From contig CM049319.1 of the NCBI GenBank assembly GCA_026874595.1, positions 16,643,601 to 16,707,600 on the forward strand: DNA of 64,000 nucleotides, given 5' to 3'. Below the pieces are notes generated by a model. That model was not told where the DNA came from. It made no database searches and saw only the letters and a list, made by a program, of their open reading frames with translations. The DNA comes from Sipunculus nudus. Lineage: Eukaryota; Annelida; Sipuncula; Golfingiida; Sipunculidae. Below are positions 13,845-26,222 of this stretch, piece by piece; position 1 is the first letter of the stretch; each line of letters opens with the position of its first letter. Position numbers and translations under genes: made by a program.

Positions 13845-14234
13845 CTGGGTAGTACATTAAATATTCCTTAAAATAGAAGAATAACACACAAAACTACAGA
13901 GAACCTGTGTTGCACAAATGCGTTCACACTGCCCATGTTGTACCGGTTGTGAGCAGCATGGATGCGAATGTATTCTTGGATTAAATTCTCGGGAACCGAA
14001 CTTAAAAAGTATCGGTTCGCATCGCGTTATTTTATCTGCCAAAACAGAGTTTTCACCCGCCGCTGCACAGGTTTCCGGAGAACTCCTCCGTAACCACTAG
14101 ACGGAATTTTATGAAACTCGGAATTGTGATCGGGTCACACGTGGACTGCTGCGGCCTGATTTTGGGTTTACCTCTGACCTTTCCTCACTGCAGATCGTCC
14201 ATCTGTGCGTCTGTTTTCACACATAAACCCACAT
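13842..14234. other. Unassigned DNA between microsatellite and tandem repeats
   Basis: Open frames on both strands are short and carry no recognised domain. Base composition is more balanced than its surroundings. I cannot exclude that it is an older unit of the adjacent repeat. Confidence 0.3.
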
Positions 14235-14790
14235 ATCTTGTGACTCGTTTGACCAATCGGACTGAAAATTGGCATGAATATAACTCTGGGATAGCTTTAA
14301 ATCATACACACAACTGGTGGCGCCATCTTCAACCATTTTTGCACAACGGCTTTCTGTTCGTCTGCCTTGGGTTAAAATATCTCGGCAGTGGTTGGATTTG
14401 TTCGCCGGAAATTTTGCACTTATAGACATTATGGAGAGGTTTCTCGTTTATATGACAGGTGGTGCTACCTACAATCACTTTAACGCTGCAGCCATCTATG
14501 CTAATATCTCAGGATTGCCTTGATGTATCGGCCTGAAATGTTGCATGTGTATAGATCTTACATAGCTCTACAACTAATACAAATTTTGTGGCCCAACCTA
14601 CAAGCATTTTTGCGAAGTGTCCATGTGTCACTCATATCTCAGTAGTGATTTGACATATCCACCTGAAATTTTGCATGTGTATACATCTTGGACAGCTTTC
14701 TCGTTCAAATGACAGGTGGCGCCACCTGCAATCATGTTTACATAGCAAACACCCATGCTAATAACTCAGGACTAGTTTGACATATCAGCC
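14235..14790 (+). repeat. Diverged tandem repeats, period about 128 bases, four-plus units
   Basis: The same ordered elements recur. These are ATCTCAG-ATTTG near 14382, 14508, 14636 and 14762; CCTGAAATTTTGCA-type words near 14408, 14531 and 14665; GACAGGTGG-GC-ACCT near 14455 and 14710; and CAATCA--TT. Full-form units carry a GGTGGCGCCACC-type palindrome. Divergence between units is high, so the array is old. The short open frames across it are shadows of the repeat. Confidence 0.6.
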
Positions 14791-16004
14791 TAACCCTAAC
14801 CCTAATTGTGGCCTTCCCCTTCCCGTCAATAATGCAACACATCTCACTCTATTTCCCCTTACCACTCAATCCAGGCCTCACTTCACCCATACCTCTCTGA
14901 TTTCAGCAGATACACGTTGTCGCTTGTCGAATACAGTTGTATACCACTTAACCCAGTATATGTGTCGGCAATGAAAAAAAAAACCTTCATATAAATCATG
15001 CGACGTTTCGTCGCAGAGTATTTAGATTAAATCATGTTACACGCCGTTACAACAAAGGTGGTTGTCTTTGCTATGTATTAATACATCTAATTTGACATCT
15101 ATCGTGACCGAGTGAATAGTAATGATATTATTGTTATCGTGACTGAGACTTTAAAACTAATACTTTTCTTCATCAGATCATTAGGGTTTAACAACAGCTG
15201 AATGTAAGTCATGCTCAGTCATAATAGTGGGTCTTTGACTGTCTTCCTTTAGCAGAACACAGATCGTGCCCATTTCATATAGAATGTTATCACTTAACAC
15301 AAGGCGGGTTTTCATAAAACTTGCGAATCTTAAAGTCAGATTACAGATAATGTGTGTTCAATACAGCACACGGTGAAAATTCGGCTGGACTAATTTCAAT
15401 GTTGAAGATTTCCCGACAAAACATTTTAAAGTATAAATCATAATTCCCCTGGACAGCTCAGTATGGTTGGCAAAATTTCAGAACCACTTCACGTAATGAT
15501 TTGATTTCTAAATAGCTTGCATAGATGGATTTGAAACACGTAATACGTCTTTTTTTAATATCAGTATAAGATCTGGGTCATTATAGGGTAATTTAATTTA
15601 TGGTTGGTCCATCATTGCTACGTACATAGATGACGCATAAGTCACCATGCAGCATATTGAGGTTTACATAAAGCTGATGGCATTACCAACCAATGCCGGG
15701 GTTTACTGATTTTTGGATATATGCTGACGTGATATATAGACGACAAGTAGTAAATATTTTATTGTATTCTGGTCTATCCCATAATTATTGAAAATCATGT
15801 AATCATCCGAAGTGCTGTTGTAACTGTGTCCATGATAAAGATTAACTTCAAGCAAACCCAGAAAGATATGAAACGATACAGAATTGTATGATGGAGGCCT
15901 TGGTTTCAGACGATATTTCATATTGGGTCATGTGACAAGTTTTTTTTAAGTGCTTTCTGGAAGCGGAGAATAGAAGCTTGTTCAAACACAGCAAAGGTAA
16001 ATGG
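14791..16004. other. Unassigned intergenic DNA
   Basis: Begins with a 17-base CCTAACCCTAACCCTAA string at 14789-14805, too short to call telomeric. No gene or other repeat was recognised. Confidence 0.4.
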
Positions 16005-16292
16005 ATTTGTCCCGATGTCGTTCGATGTTACCCCTATGTTATGACATAAAACGAAGAACCGGAAGTGGAAGTGGTTTGGGCAGAAAGTTTACATCGGGAA
16101 TACATCGGAGACATCGAGGCGACATCGGGATAAATCGGGAAATATTGTGACCTCGGCATAACATCCTTTAACATTTCCCAATATATCCGCTATTGTCTCT
16201 TAGTTCCTAATTTCCCCCGATGTTCTCCGATGTTTTTCCGATCACTCCCGATATGGTTCCCGATGTTAAACCTATGTCACATCGGCACAAAT
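16005..16292. mobile_element. Palindromic CCGATGT-rich element (candidate MITE)
   Basis: The left half carries ACATCGGGA-type words (near 16091, 16102 and 16122) and the right half their complements (near 16216, 16227 and 16259). The outermost pair, ATTTGTCCCGATGT at 16005 and ACATCGGCACAAAT ending at 16292, is inverted with one mismatch. Arms are separated by about 65 bases of unrelated sequence. No coding capacity. Confidence 0.45.
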
Positions 16293-19200
16293 CGCCATCG
16301 GCGTTGACAAAGTGGTACGCTCTGAACACAGCGCGTGACCTCCCGGCTCAGTTACCTTCCACTCACACGCTGTGGGAAATAGCAGGATTTTTAAGGTTTG
16401 GCAACACCAAGTCAGTTTGCGCTGGATTAAGTAAAATCTGATTGGCTCTGCGTTTAAAAAAATCTGCAGAACTGATAGATGAAATCTGATAGGCTTAGCG
16501 GGCGTGTAAACAAACATAGTTATGCGGGGCAAGCTCATGCGGCACTTGTCTCGGCCCAAGACGTGTGATTCCGATCCGCTCTGCTCCTCTCCGTCAACAA
16601 CGTCTTGGGAACGACCCTTAGGAAAACGCCTTGTAAGGTTCCAAATAGGAGACCCCTTTGGAATCGTATAATTGACATTTCAAGCGGTGTCAACATAAAA
16701 TAATTACCTTATTGTTGTCTCTGGATGTTTTATAAAACATTTGCAAAGTATTGGCACAAAAATATTGCTCAGTAGCCCTACTTATCCATAATTTTGCCAA
16801 GAGCTGATGTGTTTACATAGAGAACAAGCCGCCATGATTACATTAAGTGACCCACAGTCCTTTGCAACGGGATTTAGACTGGGAACCCGCTCTGATCTTA
16901 TCGCTGTTTGAACTGGAAAAAGCGGGCAATAATAGATCTCGGTGGCGGGTACCAGTCGATCAACGTCCGCTCATTACAAATTCCTGTATATTGTTATGTT
17001 TAAATCACCGCGGGCTTACAAGGATCGTTAGGGATTATATTTCATTAATATATTAAGGTAAGAACGTGGTAAAGTTGCCAGAAAGACCCAATTACTACCA
17101 AAGACACTAACGGATGCATTTTGGTGTGTATATTTAGTAGTTTTAAGAGTTTTTTTGGTGCCTTCTACCAGTGTCTACCATTTCACCATTACAAGGCCTA
17201 ACTGTACAGGCCATTCCCACAACTGTGATCGTATCACACTTGTGGATCCGCAACAAATGCGGCACGCATTACATGAAATCGCAGGCAGTGGGGGATAACT
17301 GACCTCAGGCAAATCAGTATAAATACTGTGTTAAAGCTGACGATTGCATCGTGTGTATTCCAGTGTGTTACCAAGCGCTTTCGACAGCAGTGTAAAGTGA
17401 CCGGTACCTCGAAGACCATCCGTTTGTGCTGGTGATACCTGTTATCTATTTGGTTAAATATAACGCAGGGGGAATTCCACAGAGACAGTACCGCTTGGTG
17501 GCCAAACCTGACCGGCAACCGCGTTTAATGCAGCGGTTAGTGTAGCGAATAGTTGAGCGTAGCCTAGCCGCTGCTAATGGAGCGTAACAAAGTGGGAGCC
17601 TCTCTCGCGAGATTCAGGAATCTGTGTAAAAAGGACAAATCGGTAGATGTCCACCAGCCTCAGATGTCCGTGGAGCGACTTGGGTAAACACAAAACCTCC
17701 TTTACAAGTGAAATAAAATAGATCAGTCGAAAGTACAACGAAAGTACAGTGTGTACGGTGTTCTCTCATACGTCCATTATCATAAAAAGTACTGCTCTGT
17801 ATCGTCACATTGCAAGACCCGGTTTCCCACCACACAACTACCTACTATATATGTATTAATGGGAATGTGTTCGTTTGGGCATATTCCTGTTGCAATACCA
17901 GATCGCATTGTTCTCATGAATACATACGTGTGTCTTAAAATACCAGTCAATAGTGTATGTCCTTTGATTTCAATGCTGTTGATCATATATATCAGATGCA
18001 TTGGAAAAAAATGAAAATTTAACGTTATATCATTAAATAAAAATAAAATGGAGAATCTGAGGGTACGTAAGCACATCTCTCCTTGCCGCCATTGTTGCCA
18101 GCCATCACCTCGATCCTGCGCCCCCTGGTGGTGTAACCAACTACCGGAGTTGGGTACGTTTTTCTTGAACAATGCACAAGCAATTTGGTGTTCGTGAACA
18201 AAAGTACATGAACAGGAACGTGTTCATGAGAAAAAAAACCCGCCCTTGGTATTCAAGCCTTTTTTTATGATATAGGGGTTAATTTGTTTCAATAATATTT
18301 GAAAAGAAGTAGGACTTTGATTTGGGGCTTAGAAAGCATATAGCCCAACATTACACTGGGGCTTCTAAAGACACCCGCGGCGTAGGTATCAATGTATTGG
18401 GCTGAAATGTAGAGGGTAATGCAAATACATGAGAGAAGAATTGTCTCAAGGCAAAATACGTAAACACTGATGTTTTGTGTTAATTAAGGACGTCACGGAG
18501 TCAGAAATATGTTGTAAGATTGTGAATGTGAAATGTAAACAAAATGTTTTCTTGAAATGTAAAGAATTTTCTTGCGGAAGGGTGCGAAATGCGGTCAGAA
18601 CTGGACCGGAACCGACCATCTTGCAATCACAAGTCCAGCGTCGCCATAGCCGTTACGACACCGCGCTCCATATAACATGTGCGGAGGAAACAAAACACGT
18701 CTTATTCCATACTAGCTATGTCATGTTTGGTTTCTTTTCAATACCTATTCCTCATGACACCGCTAAAATATACATATTTACAGGTGCCCAACCTTTCCTT
18801 GGTTAGAGAAACTGCATTCAAAAAGGGTTGAAAAACGAAGATGCTCTATAAATCATTGACCTCTACTGCTTATACGTGTATAAAAGATGGTCAGACATCA
18901 TAAATGAAAACAAACAAAATTCCTAAATGTGGTCGTAGCCGAAATCAATTTTTTTGTTTTGTTTGTATACTTAAACATTATTTGTACTAAATGTGGATTA
19001 CCACATAAATAACAATATGCTACCAGCTTTAATTTTACCGAACCGTTACAGAATAAAAGTAACCATATTGTCCAAAATGCTAGAAATATTTTTGCCAGCA
19101 GTCATGGTAAAATATTTCATGAACGTTCTTTTGTAGACCGCGATTCACTGCATGAGCTGATTAAAAAATTATGAGTTTGCAAAGAAACGATAGCTTTTGA

Positions 19201-20119
19201 AGGGCAGTGGAATTTAGCGGGGGTTAATCCTGTATTATAAGTCTATCAGCCTTAACAACGTGCCGGCCATTACAATGACTTAAACCAATCACAGCTTTCG
19301 AAATGGGCCACGTGATTCGATTACCTGATGCATTAAAGTAGTCAAGGGATTTCATGCGAAATTTATATTTGACTATAAAACAGGATTCTACATCGGAAGC
19401 GGAATTTATATCCCGGGCGGCTGTACCAAGAGGCCATGTGACATTTGGAACTATTCAATTTGGTTTTTAAACTACACCAGATGCCGAGGGCGATAAACCG
19501 GGGCCTGTCATCGTGCTGGTATGAGTCGTCTGCTTTATCGCCTCCCGAGGGGACATCTATTTAATAAGTATTCTGCTCCCGGTCGCCGCCATGATGTACT
19601 CGCTCTTTCACCGGTGACGGCTGACATGTTTATAGGCTCCCGCAGATTCCCCTGATTGTCCATGACGTGAGCGGCCCGCCAGCTATATGTGGTTTCTATC
19701 GGACTAGATTAAATTTGTAAAATAAAATCTGTGAAAAACATATTTGAAGCCATGTTTAAATATCCTCCAGATATTTTTGCTTGCTCATAATTCCCAAAGT
19801 CTTTATTAGTTGACTGCTCGCCCACCAGGTGGTACCCTAGAGAATGGTGATAAATGGACATAAAATAGATAATTAAGTTTTTGACTGAGAACCAATCATA
19901 GACAAGCACACTAATATATCCTGAGCGAGGAGCCACTTAACAAGGGCGGATTAAGAGGATTTTCGAAATAAAAATTTATAAATATAGAAAAGAAAAATCA
20001 CGCCTAATACCCGTAAGGGGAACGAGTAAACATCTCTCACCGTTTTCCTGCTTAGTTCAGAAGGTCATAGTTATGTTTAAAGTCTACATGTAGGCATACT
20101 TTGGTTGCCTTTTTGTTCC
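16293..20119. other. Intergenic DNA; possible regulatory block at 19380-19700
   Basis: No gene recognised. 17530-17576 can fold into a ~15-bp hairpin (GCAGCGG...CCGCTGC). 19380-19700 is more GC-balanced and repeat-free. It contains an inverted pair GAGGGCGATAAA (19485) / TTTATCGCCTC (19538). This could be conserved non-coding DNA, but the sequence alone does not show it. Confidence 0.3.
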
Positions 20120-20545
20120 CGAGGGTTTCAAAATTCGCGGTATTCGCAAAAGGGGAATTATCGCGAAAATAAAACCCTCGTGAATAAGAGATTCCACCGC
20201 TGAAGGCAAGTTGAAAGGTAAAAGGATGAATAATAATATATCTTGGATACAAATAAAATATATTATAAATAATATCAGTTCATTCAAATTCTCTGTCATT
20301 AATGAATTATAATTAACATAATTATTTAATAATTTCCCTGTTTCCATGGATCTCCGTGTAATTATAAAGAGTTTTCACACTTATTATTTGATATAAGTTA
20401 TAAATATAATAATGGTTACAATCTGTGTAGGTCTTTTGTAAGGTGAGATCATAGAAATGGAACTCTAGCAAAAGACTGAAAAAGTGAAAATCGCGATATT
20501 TAACCTCGCGAATATATAGCAAGCCATAATGACCGGCCCACAGAT
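20120..20545. repeat. TTCGCGAA-motif repeat, second cluster
   Basis: AATTCGCGGTATTCGC and ATCGCGAAAATAAAACCCTCG lie at 20132-20185, and ATCGCGATATTTAACCTCGCGAA at about 20488-20513. They share words with 12825-13518. The two clusters flank a very AT-rich middle, consistent with one decayed repeat, but end points are unclear. Confidence 0.35.
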
Positions 20546-20778
20546 TCAACAGGGATAAGATGTTGCGCACCCCCTTCTAAAGTCCAATATCCGCCTCTAA
20601 AACCAGTTTGATTTACTGCGAAGGATTACATGCCCTGTCTCTTTAAATTAAAAAAAAAATCCAGCTAACGGGAAACAACACATTTAATACAAAAAAAAAA
20701 AATAACCGGATTTGCGTTTTCTTCTTTTATTCGGTATGATTAATGTATAAAAGTTACTCTCGGTGTATAGCGATTTCA

Positions 20779-20870
20779 GATTACCCCCGCTTCAGATTAC
20801 CCCAGCTTTAGATTACCCCAGCTTTAGATCACCCCCGCTTTAGATTAACCCCGCTTCAGATTACAGGGGT
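20779..20870 (+). repeat. 16-bp tandem repeat, five-plus units
   Basis: Consecutive 16-mers start at 20779, 20795, 20811, 20827 and 20843, of the form GATTACCCC-GCTTNA, with a partial sixth at 20859. Two neighbouring units (20795 and 20811) are identical. Complementary words (AGCGGGGGTAA near 21056 and TTAATCTGA at 21139) occur downstream in inverted orientation. Confidence 0.85.
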
Positions 20871-21105
20871 GGAGTGTACAAGTCAATAGAAATATAATAA
20901 ACAATGTCATTAACATTTTGCGAAAATTTTATTTTTCATGGATTGATTTCAGATTTTCAGTATCATATCGTTCACGTGGTTTATTTTAATAATATATCAT
21001 GCGTTTCAAGGATGAGAATTATCATTTGTTTGAATCAGCGAGGGGGTATCTGAACAGAGCGGGGGTAACCCGTAATTACGTTCAAACTCACCCCGAAAGC
21101 GAAGT

Positions 21106-21146
21106 CAGATTAATGGGGGGGGGGGGGGGGGGGGGGGGTTAATCTG
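21106..21146. repeat. G24 homopolymer flanked by inverted CAGATTAA / TTAATCTG
   Basis: 24 consecutive G at 21115-21138, with CAGATTAAT immediately left and TTAATCTG immediately right. Exact length may be an assembly estimate. Confidence 0.8.
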
Positions 21147-22190
21147 AAAAGGAGTCAACCTGCAGTTTTCACATGGGCACAGATGTTTACCTGTGGCGGA
21201 ATGTCCCCCCTCCCCTATAATAAACATCCTGTATCCGTCCCAGATTAATTAACGGGAGGTTAAGTGGTAATTAACCCAGTCCCGTTCTCGATCAGCATTT
21301 GGCAAGAAGAATGATAGTCACCGAAACTAATTTACACGTGGTTACGTCTGTGCATTGATTCTCGCACATATCATAATTCCATCACATAATTCCGCACTGT
21401 ATATGTGACATCGTGAACTTAATAAAATCTGGTAATTACGTTTTTGTTTTTATGGGAGCTCATTGTGAAAATGAGATGGTGATATTTTTCAGGTTAAGAT
21501 TTTTTAATATTGAGTTATTGCAGTTGATAAGCTGCTTTATGGATTCTGGCGCACGAACAGCAAGATTAAAAATAGGATTTAGGACTTAGTTTTGTGGAAA
21601 TGATGTTGGACGTCAGAGCAGGTAAAACTTCAGAGATTAGGGCTAGTGAATTAAGCGGTCGCATTTCGAGGGGATCGTCTGAGCGTTGATATAAAGTGCT
21701 AACAAGAATTGGGACCGTGAAAAAGTTGTCGTTATTTGAGGTGGTCGCTAAACCGAGGGGGTCTTTATGCGAAATTTTTTTTTTATAAAACACTTATTTA
21801 ATGCTTGGATAGGTCTGGATTTCCCGGTTCAGTTCCGCCATAGAAGAAAAAACATAATGACTTTCAATAATAAAATCTCCGCTGTTTGTTTAAAATCTGG
21901 GGCCGGTAAATAAATTTATTATTAATCGGTCGTATTGGTGAGAACAATCACCGGGGTCGACATCAAAGGAATTAATAAAAGGGACGTTCCCTTGAGCTTC
22001 AGGGGGACTAGCACGGCCCTGGCTTTAAAAGCTGATGATTGTAAGTCAGCCAATGTTGTCTTTGATTGTCCCCCCACTCCATCAAGATCAAGCAGAGCTC
22101 TGTCGCCGTCAGTCAGTCAGGGGTGCACCTGTCATGTCAAGCCAATTAAGGAAAACTACCATTACAGGATCCACAATCGATCACGGCAGG
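21147..22190. other. Unassigned intergenic DNA
   Basis: Open frames on both strands (for example 21935 onward) have no recognisable domain. The end of that frame runs into the tandem repeat that follows. Confidence 0.35.
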
Positions 22191-22451
22191 CCTGGATTAA
22201 CTGTTTCACCAATATACTCCAAGTCCTTCCAGCTCTGGTCTTTCCATTTCAAACCAGTCCACACAGGGGCGGATCCAGGGTTGGTGGGGAAAATGCATGG
22301 GGGATGATGTCCCGGATTATCTGTTACACAAATATGCTTCGAGTCCTTTCAGCTTGGTCTTTTCATTTCAACCCAGTCAACTCAGGGGCGGATCGGGGAG
22401 GGGGAGGGGGGGATGATTAGTTCGTGTGTTATCTGTTACACCAATATGCTG
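22191..22451 (+). repeat. 120-bp tandem repeat, two units and a partial third
   Basis: Units start at 22191, 22311 and about 22424. Each has GGATTA-CTGTT-CAC-AATAT near its start, a middle segment AAGTCCTT-CAGCT and a late CAGGGGCGGATC followed by G-rich sequence. The CAGGGGCGGATC word resembles the end of the palindromic element at 8554-8772, so each unit may contain one transposon end. Confidence 0.7.
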
Positions 22452-23289
22452 TAATTTTAACGATTAAATGTTGTTCGATACGTATGACCTTTGCCGTTCA
22501 TGTGCCACATAACTTTTAATCTTACACCGAGCAAGTTGTCCAGGGATAATATCCATATACTTAATTGTTTTTATACCAATGATGTCACGATGTCGAAAAT
22601 AAGTTGCACATGGACAGACTTTATCATTGGCCTACACTTATGGTGATAGTGTCACAACCCAACACTTCGAAATATTTAGCCCTCCAGGAAAGTCAAAATG
22701 ATATTATTCAGCATTCCTCGGAGCAATTTACTGGAATGAGAATATAAATAAGAGAGGTTTCATTAAGCTTCCGTATTCACTCTTAGAATGTTTACCATGT
22801 CCTAGGGATGCAGATATCTGATAAAATATTATATTATCATATAATTTATATATTTCGTATAATCATATTCAGGGAAGCATGGATTCTTATTTTGAAGAAG
22901 AAGGGTTTATATGAGATAATGATGGCTAATTAAACCATTGCTGATGGATAGCTGAGCTATTTTACACGTTAATAACCGCAAGAAGTTGCCAGCTGAACAA
23001 TTACGGTCCCTCATTATGGCTAATTAGGCAATAACAGTTAAATCAATTTTGCACTGAAAATATAAACATTTCTTGAAGAAAAGCAAGATTTGTAATCGTA
23101 AGGTCTTTAGATCTATTACGTTATGATAGATCACTCTGAGTTTGGATTATGAATTTATTTTCATAGAGCGAGTGCTCTGGTTATGATGAAAGAATGGATG
23201 ACAAGCCTGTGTGAATATTTTGTTATTAATTTTCACTGCAAGGGGCTGTGATGATACATTATTGAACGTATACATATCATGTGTTTTGA
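22452..23289. other. Intergenic DNA with a TAAT-rich block
   Basis: No gene recognised. 22900-23050 is rich in TAATTA-type words (GGCTAATTAAACC, GGCTAATTAGGC) and looks repeat-free, a composition often seen in homeodomain-bound enhancers. This is compositional evidence only. Confidence 0.3.
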
Positions 23290-23510
23290 ATCTGTCGCAA
23301 GCCGAGGCGTGGCGCATGATTGACGCGTGACGCAAGCGTGCGTAACACGCGCGTTAGTGTTTTTGGCTTCACGCGTCAAAAAAATGTGTTTTGCTTAAGA
23401 TAATTAGACCGAAGCGACTTTTTTTTCCAGATTTGACGATTGGCGCGTGAATCTTTATGCGCGCGTGACGCATGCGTTAGTGTGTTTGGGCTTAACACAC
23501 CCTGCGCCCC
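23290..23510. repeat. CpG-rich GCGTGACGCA / GCGTTAGTGT direct repeat
   Basis: GCGTGACGCA then GCGTTAGTGT then GGCTT occurs at about 23325-23369, and again in the same order at about 23463-23491 with shorter spacing. Many overlapping GCGTGA, ACGCG and GCATGC words stand out against the AT-rich surroundings. Confidence 0.55.
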
Positions 23511-24764
23511 TGAATATATGGTTAAAGGTTGGGTGTCACTATTAAATGTCGGACTTCCGGTTGGATGGTCATATATTGTCAACATATTAATGCAGGAACA
23601 TATGACTATGCCGATATATACGATATTTGGCGTTATACTGCGATGTATCAGCGCACTGGTGAATCATTATTTTGCCGACATCCTTGACTAAATAATATAT
23701 ATATTTTTTTTAATTCAGACCGTGGGATTACTTAAACGTTACGTCAGTTCTCATAATTGTGAGAGATCCTTCGTGATTTTAGACATTATAAAATAGTAAA
23801 ATGTATAAAAACCAAGTGATGCATAATACTGTTTTCAAACTAATTAATGAAAGCGGGGGGTTTCAATTAAAAGGTATATGGATTCATGTTAAATCCTCTG
23901 GGGTCTGGTAGGTTTTCTGCCTCGCCAGACCTAACGTCCGGAAAATATGTTTTTTGCCAATTTCAATTCGACATTAGTACTTCTTCTTTTCTAAGTCAGT
24001 TGACATCTCACAACCGTGGGATCCCATGTGGACAATTTTTGTTGTCTTTTTACTTTATCCTCGAGTAAGGGGAGCCCTTTAAATTTTTGATCTGATGAAA
24101 AAGATGAACCGATGCATGCAGGCGTTATTTTAAATTCGGCGTGGGTGACTTTTACTGATTTGAACGCATTACATTTTTCATTCAGTTGCAGCAGCTGAAA
24201 ACATGGTTATAACAAAGCAGCACGAAAATTCCCGTTCCTGCTTAGTCCCGGTTTCTCCGTCTCATTATGAGTACACGTTTGTTGTAAATGTATGTAAATG
24301 ATCCATTTATATGGTGGTTTGGAACAGCTGGACAAATCTAAGATGGCTCATTTTCATGGTGACGTCGCAGATGGCTCTGTCAGCAGAAACAGCTGCATCG
24401 AAGCTTTACTGCCGGACAAACGTTATGTGTCTTGTCACTATCACAGACATAGTTCTATCATGGTAAGACCATACATGTATAGTGACTCATGGTGAGTCTT
24501 GTATTGTAATTATAAGCCATACAGTACTACCATCTTCGAAGGGATTTATTATCTACTGATGTTGGCATTATTGACAACCTAAAAAGTCACCAAAGTAAGT
24601 TAATTGTAAGAAAAAAAAAATAAATAAATAAATTACAGATTGAAATGGTATAGAATTTATTTTGCTACCTTGTCAAGATGAAACAGAAATGTGTAAGGAT
24701 TCTTGAAATGATGCATACAATGTTAAGTACAACCTATCCATTTTCAATGGTACTTAATAAATAA
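23511..24764. other. Unassigned intergenic DNA
   Basis: AT-rich, no recognisable gene. Contains an AAATAAATAAATAA run near 24618. Confidence 0.4.
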
Positions 24765-25272
24765 ACTAGGGACCCCTGGGTTTCGACGCTCAGCTGAATT
24801 TGTCCATAAGGATGAGTTTCTGATTTTTTCAAGATATGGGTCCTGTGATCAGTTTGAAGTCAATCTGTCAACCCAAACTGGCATTTTCACCCATAAACTA
24901 ATTTGTCAATGGATGGTCCCTGTGACCTTGACCTTTGACCTGGTGACCCCATAATCAAAAGGAACCTTCCCCTATTGGCAGGTGCGCCATGTTAAAGATG
25001 GAAGTTTTGGATGAAAAGTTTGGCTTAAAATGCATCCACAATCTTTTAAAAAGGCGGATCCTGTGACCTTGATCTTTGATCTCATGACCCAAAAATCGAA
25101 AAAGTTCTTGCCTTAAAATTGGGCCATATATAAGTCAAGTTTGAAATCCATATGTCAATCCAAACTAAAGTTATCATCAGGAAACATATTTTACAGACAT
25201 ACTGAAAGACAAACAGACGGACGGAAAGGGTGATTAATATGCGGCATCCGCTTATTCAAGCGGGGCCCTAAT
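24765..25272 (+). repeat. Dispersed repeat with TGACCTTGACCTTTGACC motif
   Basis: Carries GTGACCTTGACCTTTGACCT near 24922 and a variant near 25067, ACAAACAGACGGACGGA near 25211, and GCGGCATCCGCTTATTCAAGC-type ending near 25241. I recognise this combination as common in mollusc genomic repeats. No coding exon. Confidence 0.5.
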
Positions 25273-25880
25273 AAGCTACACAAGGTTTCAGGACACAGAT
25301 GATGGTATTACTATAATTTGGCAGTCTTGAAAAAAGGAAAAATAATGCATCAAAAATAGAAAAAAATACAGGTGGGACCAACATGTCTTCAGGAACTGAA
25401 GAAATCAATCATAATCAATAATCACACTGGGTTTCAGGACAGTTGATGAAGCCATAGCTGAGAACCTGACATAATTGCTGTCATTTGACGGTCTCAAAAA
25501 CAGGAAAATAAAAAATCGCAATAATTAGAAAAAATACGTCACCAGTTTTCGGGAACTGACTTAACTACTCATGGTCAATATTCAAGGCAAGATTCATGGC
25601 AATCCGTGCAATAAATATCAAGATACTGGAGGTTTTGTATAAACTTTTTAATTATCAGGAAGGGGGGGGGGGGGGGTATATACAAGCTCCATAGCTCGGA
25701 GGATATAGGTCACACTGACTTAGTTTCAAGTTTCCAAGGAGATTTTTTATTCACCTCCCTGGATGTACACTTAGAAGTTTCTAGATCCAGCGGTTACGAT
25801 TTGTGCCCTGCCAACGAACGGCCGGACGGACGACAGACCGCCATATCTAAACCTAATTTGACTTTCAGTCAGCTGAGCTA
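25273..25880 (+). repeat. Two diverged ~155-bp tandem units, then a related repeat
   Basis: Units start near 25286 and 25431 with GGTTTCAGGACA. Both continue through TTTG-CGGTCT-AAAAACAGGAAAA-type words and a CAGG/CGGGAACTGA segment. Following sequence to 25880 contains a G-run at 25664-25677 and a CGGCCGGACGGACGACAGACCG end near 25820, in the style of the preceding repeat. Confidence 0.4.
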
Positions 25881-26222
25881 AAAAATACAGTTATAATATA
25901 TATACAATTTTCTTAATTGATTTCGGCAAGAACTGCAATAATAACCATCAATACCAGGCTTATAAACACATACGATTATTTTTTGTGTGACCTAAGGGTG
26001 TTGATAAATAAATATTAAGAAAGGTGAACAACCCCATACCAAGAAAATTCATGGTGATCTTATATATACCGATTTAGTTTGCTCACCAAAATGCAGCGTT
26101 CCGGATAATTACAATGGTAATTGTCGATAATAGGGATTTTTTTTGGAAAATGAGAACAGAGGAAATACCGAATTCATTCAAAATAAAATGTATGCTATCT
26201 GTAAGCGGTCACAGCATGGAAG
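25881..26222. other. Unassigned intergenic DNA
   Basis: AT-rich, no gene or repeat boundary seen before the polypyrimidine tract. Confidence 0.4.

Noticed and set aside
14789-14805. CCTAACCCTAACCCTAA as an interstitial telomere repeat
   Set aside because: Fewer than three full units, adjoining an old tandem repeat. This length occurs by chance or from local repeat decay.
17530-17576. GCAGCGG...CCGCTGC hairpin as a microRNA precursor
   Set aside because: The stem is about 15 bp with a 12-15-base loop, too short for a normal animal pre-miRNA.
21935-22420. 161-codon plus-strand frame as a gene
   Set aside because: Its second half lies in the 120-bp tandem repeat and the first half has no recognisable domain or Kozak-type start.
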